A stretch of DNA of 64,000 nt from Geobacter sp. (GTDB lineage Bacteria > Desulfobacterota > Desulfuromonadia > Geobacterales > DSM-12255), in NCBI GenBank assembly GCA_009684525.1, contig WKKR01000001.1, forward strand, positions 1,240,001-1,304,000. Reading direction: 5' to 3'. The translations under genes were made by a program, and so were the position numbers. Position 1 is the first letter of the stretch. Every line of letters starts with the position of its first letter. Under the pieces are notes generated by a model, which saw nothing but the letters and a program-made list of their open reading frames with translations, did not search any database and was not told where the DNA came from. Of this stretch, positions 63,243-64,000 are shown piece after piece.

Positions 63243-63593
63243 TTACGCGGGTGGAGCTCTGGAGTGACCAACTGTGATTGTTGCAGAAGCAAAGGAATGA
63301 GAGTCAAACTGTGAAGCAGAAATGTAAACGACAGGGTACTTGAATTGATGTTCGTTGTTGAAAAGATCGAAATGCTGAGCAGCTTTTGCAGCCTTTAACT
63401 GAGGGGACTGCAGAAGGGTTTTAACAACAGCACTGGTTGACGGTTCGGCTTTTTGTGAACTTGAAAGCTTGGGATCCTGAGGGTTTGATAAATTGGGTAA
63501 ACTTATCCCTTGGAAAATAAAAATCACTGCAGCCATCATGACTAGTGGCAGCAAATATTTCCTGCTTGTGGGATAAAATCCGAATATTTTCAT
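63243..63593 (-). CDS. Hypothetical membrane-anchored protein
   Basis: A 116-residue protein with one N-terminal helix (residues 12-30), then a Ser/Pro-rich linker and a short C-terminal domain (AAQHFDLFNNEHQFKYPVV). No known family. The ATG at 63593 has a weak AGG ribosome site. It stands between the secD gene and the thioredoxin-like gene, separated from both by several hundred bases. Confidence 0.45.
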   Translation of the reverse strand: MKIFGFYPTSRKYLLPLVMMAAVIFIFQGISLPNLSNPQDPKLSSSQKAEPSTSAVVKTLLQSPQLKAAKAAQHFDLFNNEHQFKYPVVYISASQFDSHSFASATITVGHSRAPPA

Positions 63594-63842
63594 ATCATTA
63601 ACCTATACATTATCATTGCGTTACACAAGAACAATTTATTTATCCATGTAGTTGGGTTAGGCGTTGTAATTATTTGTATCATGTATTCACGTTAGAACGG
63701 ACCATCAATCATCACTTTAAGCATCTCAGGCAAGAAGACATAAGTGATCTAATTTCTGGCCCCCCTTCACCTGTTATCCCTGCCGAACAGGTGCTCCGGT
63801 AGATATTTAGATATAGACCACCCCATCTTCATCCACCAACTG

Positions 63843-64000
63843 TTACGAAAAGGTCGAGTGATTTTGCTGCAGAAACTTCATGATTTTCTCCGGCGGTAGA
63901 GTTTTTCCAGCAAATAATACAATCCCATTTACAATAAGTGCTGGGCCTGATTTCACCCCATATTTCAAAATGGTCTTGATATCATTAACCAACACAACTT
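63843..64000 (-). CDS. TM0996-type thioredoxin, 3' part
   Basis: The last 52 codons of a small thioredoxin-fold gene, whose start is beyond the window. The segment NDIKTILKYGVKSGPALIVNG matches the proline loop of the protein at 5923-6150 (IATMLKYGILSPPALVIDG). The CxxC half is not visible. The bases between 63594 and 63842 hold no gene that I can support. Confidence 0.75.
   Translation of the reverse strand, partial: VVLVNDIKTILKYGVKSGPALIVNGIVLFAGKTLPPEKIMKFLQQNHSTFS

Overview
The window looks like the chromosome of an anaerobic, metal- or halo-respiring deltaproteobacterium of the Geobacter/Trichlorobacter type. This is inferred from a membrane nitrate reductase operon that ends in a Geobacter-type NrfA, a class I hybrid cluster protein, c-type cytochromes fused to membrane domains, DUF1858 and DUF6448 proteins, and many rubredoxins and ferredoxins. 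No rRNA, tRNA, CRISPR array or intact insertion sequence was seen. Almost everything is on the minus strand; only the 3.4 kb gene and a block at 52.0-54.6 kb are on the plus strand.

Layout. 0-1.8 kb: AbiE type IV toxin-antitoxin pair (toxin cut by the window edge) with two copies of a 19-bp operator. 1.8-3.7 kb: a small anaerobic operon (DUF1858, Fe-S-family protein, a broken hemerythrin gene fused to a broken ABC ATPase) divergent from a Cys-rich orphan, with FNR/HcpR-like dyads between them. 3.8-7.9 kb: a periplasmic redox cluster (NapH-like ferredoxin, CcdA, two thioredoxin-fold proteins, DUF6448, a His/Cys-rich exported protein) and a PAS protein. 8.0-9.4 kb: AT-rich orphans. 9.4-17.1 kb: a YbhFSRG-like multidrug ABC exporter with TolC and two TetR genes. 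17.4-19.0 kb: hcp. 19.1-31.4 kb: diheme cytochrome c, narGHJI, two narK, nrfA and a glutamine amidotransferase. 31.6-46.7 kb: repair, redox, diguanylate cyclase, RIC, Rieske, rhodanese and aconitase genes, with several broken genes. 46.8-51.5 kb: an NO-defence operon (TetR, DUF6448, ferredoxin, rubredoxin, monooxygenase-fold protein, quinol NO reductase, ferredoxin). 52-63 kb: MreB-like, Rnk, LOG, SMR, YitT, DUF3124, histidine kinase, FtsA, HemD, Pal, two tiny proteins, SecF and SecD, mostly outside their usual neighbourhoods. The last 160 bases are the end of another small thioredoxin-fold gene.

How it fits together. Nitrate is imported by the NarK proteins, reduced to nitrite by NarGHI and on to ammonium by NrfA. 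NO and hydroxylamine leaking from this route would be handled by Hcp, quinol NO reductase, RIC and the rubredoxin/ferredoxin carriers. TTGA-N6-TCAA dyads recur at promoter distance before hcp, the nar operon, the DUF1858 operon and the PAS gene, which suggests one CRP/FNR-type regulon whose regulator is not encoded here. The two DUF6448 proteins link the periplasmic redox cluster with the NO operon; both are predicted to mature to an N-terminal histidine, the most interesting uncharacterised feature of the window.
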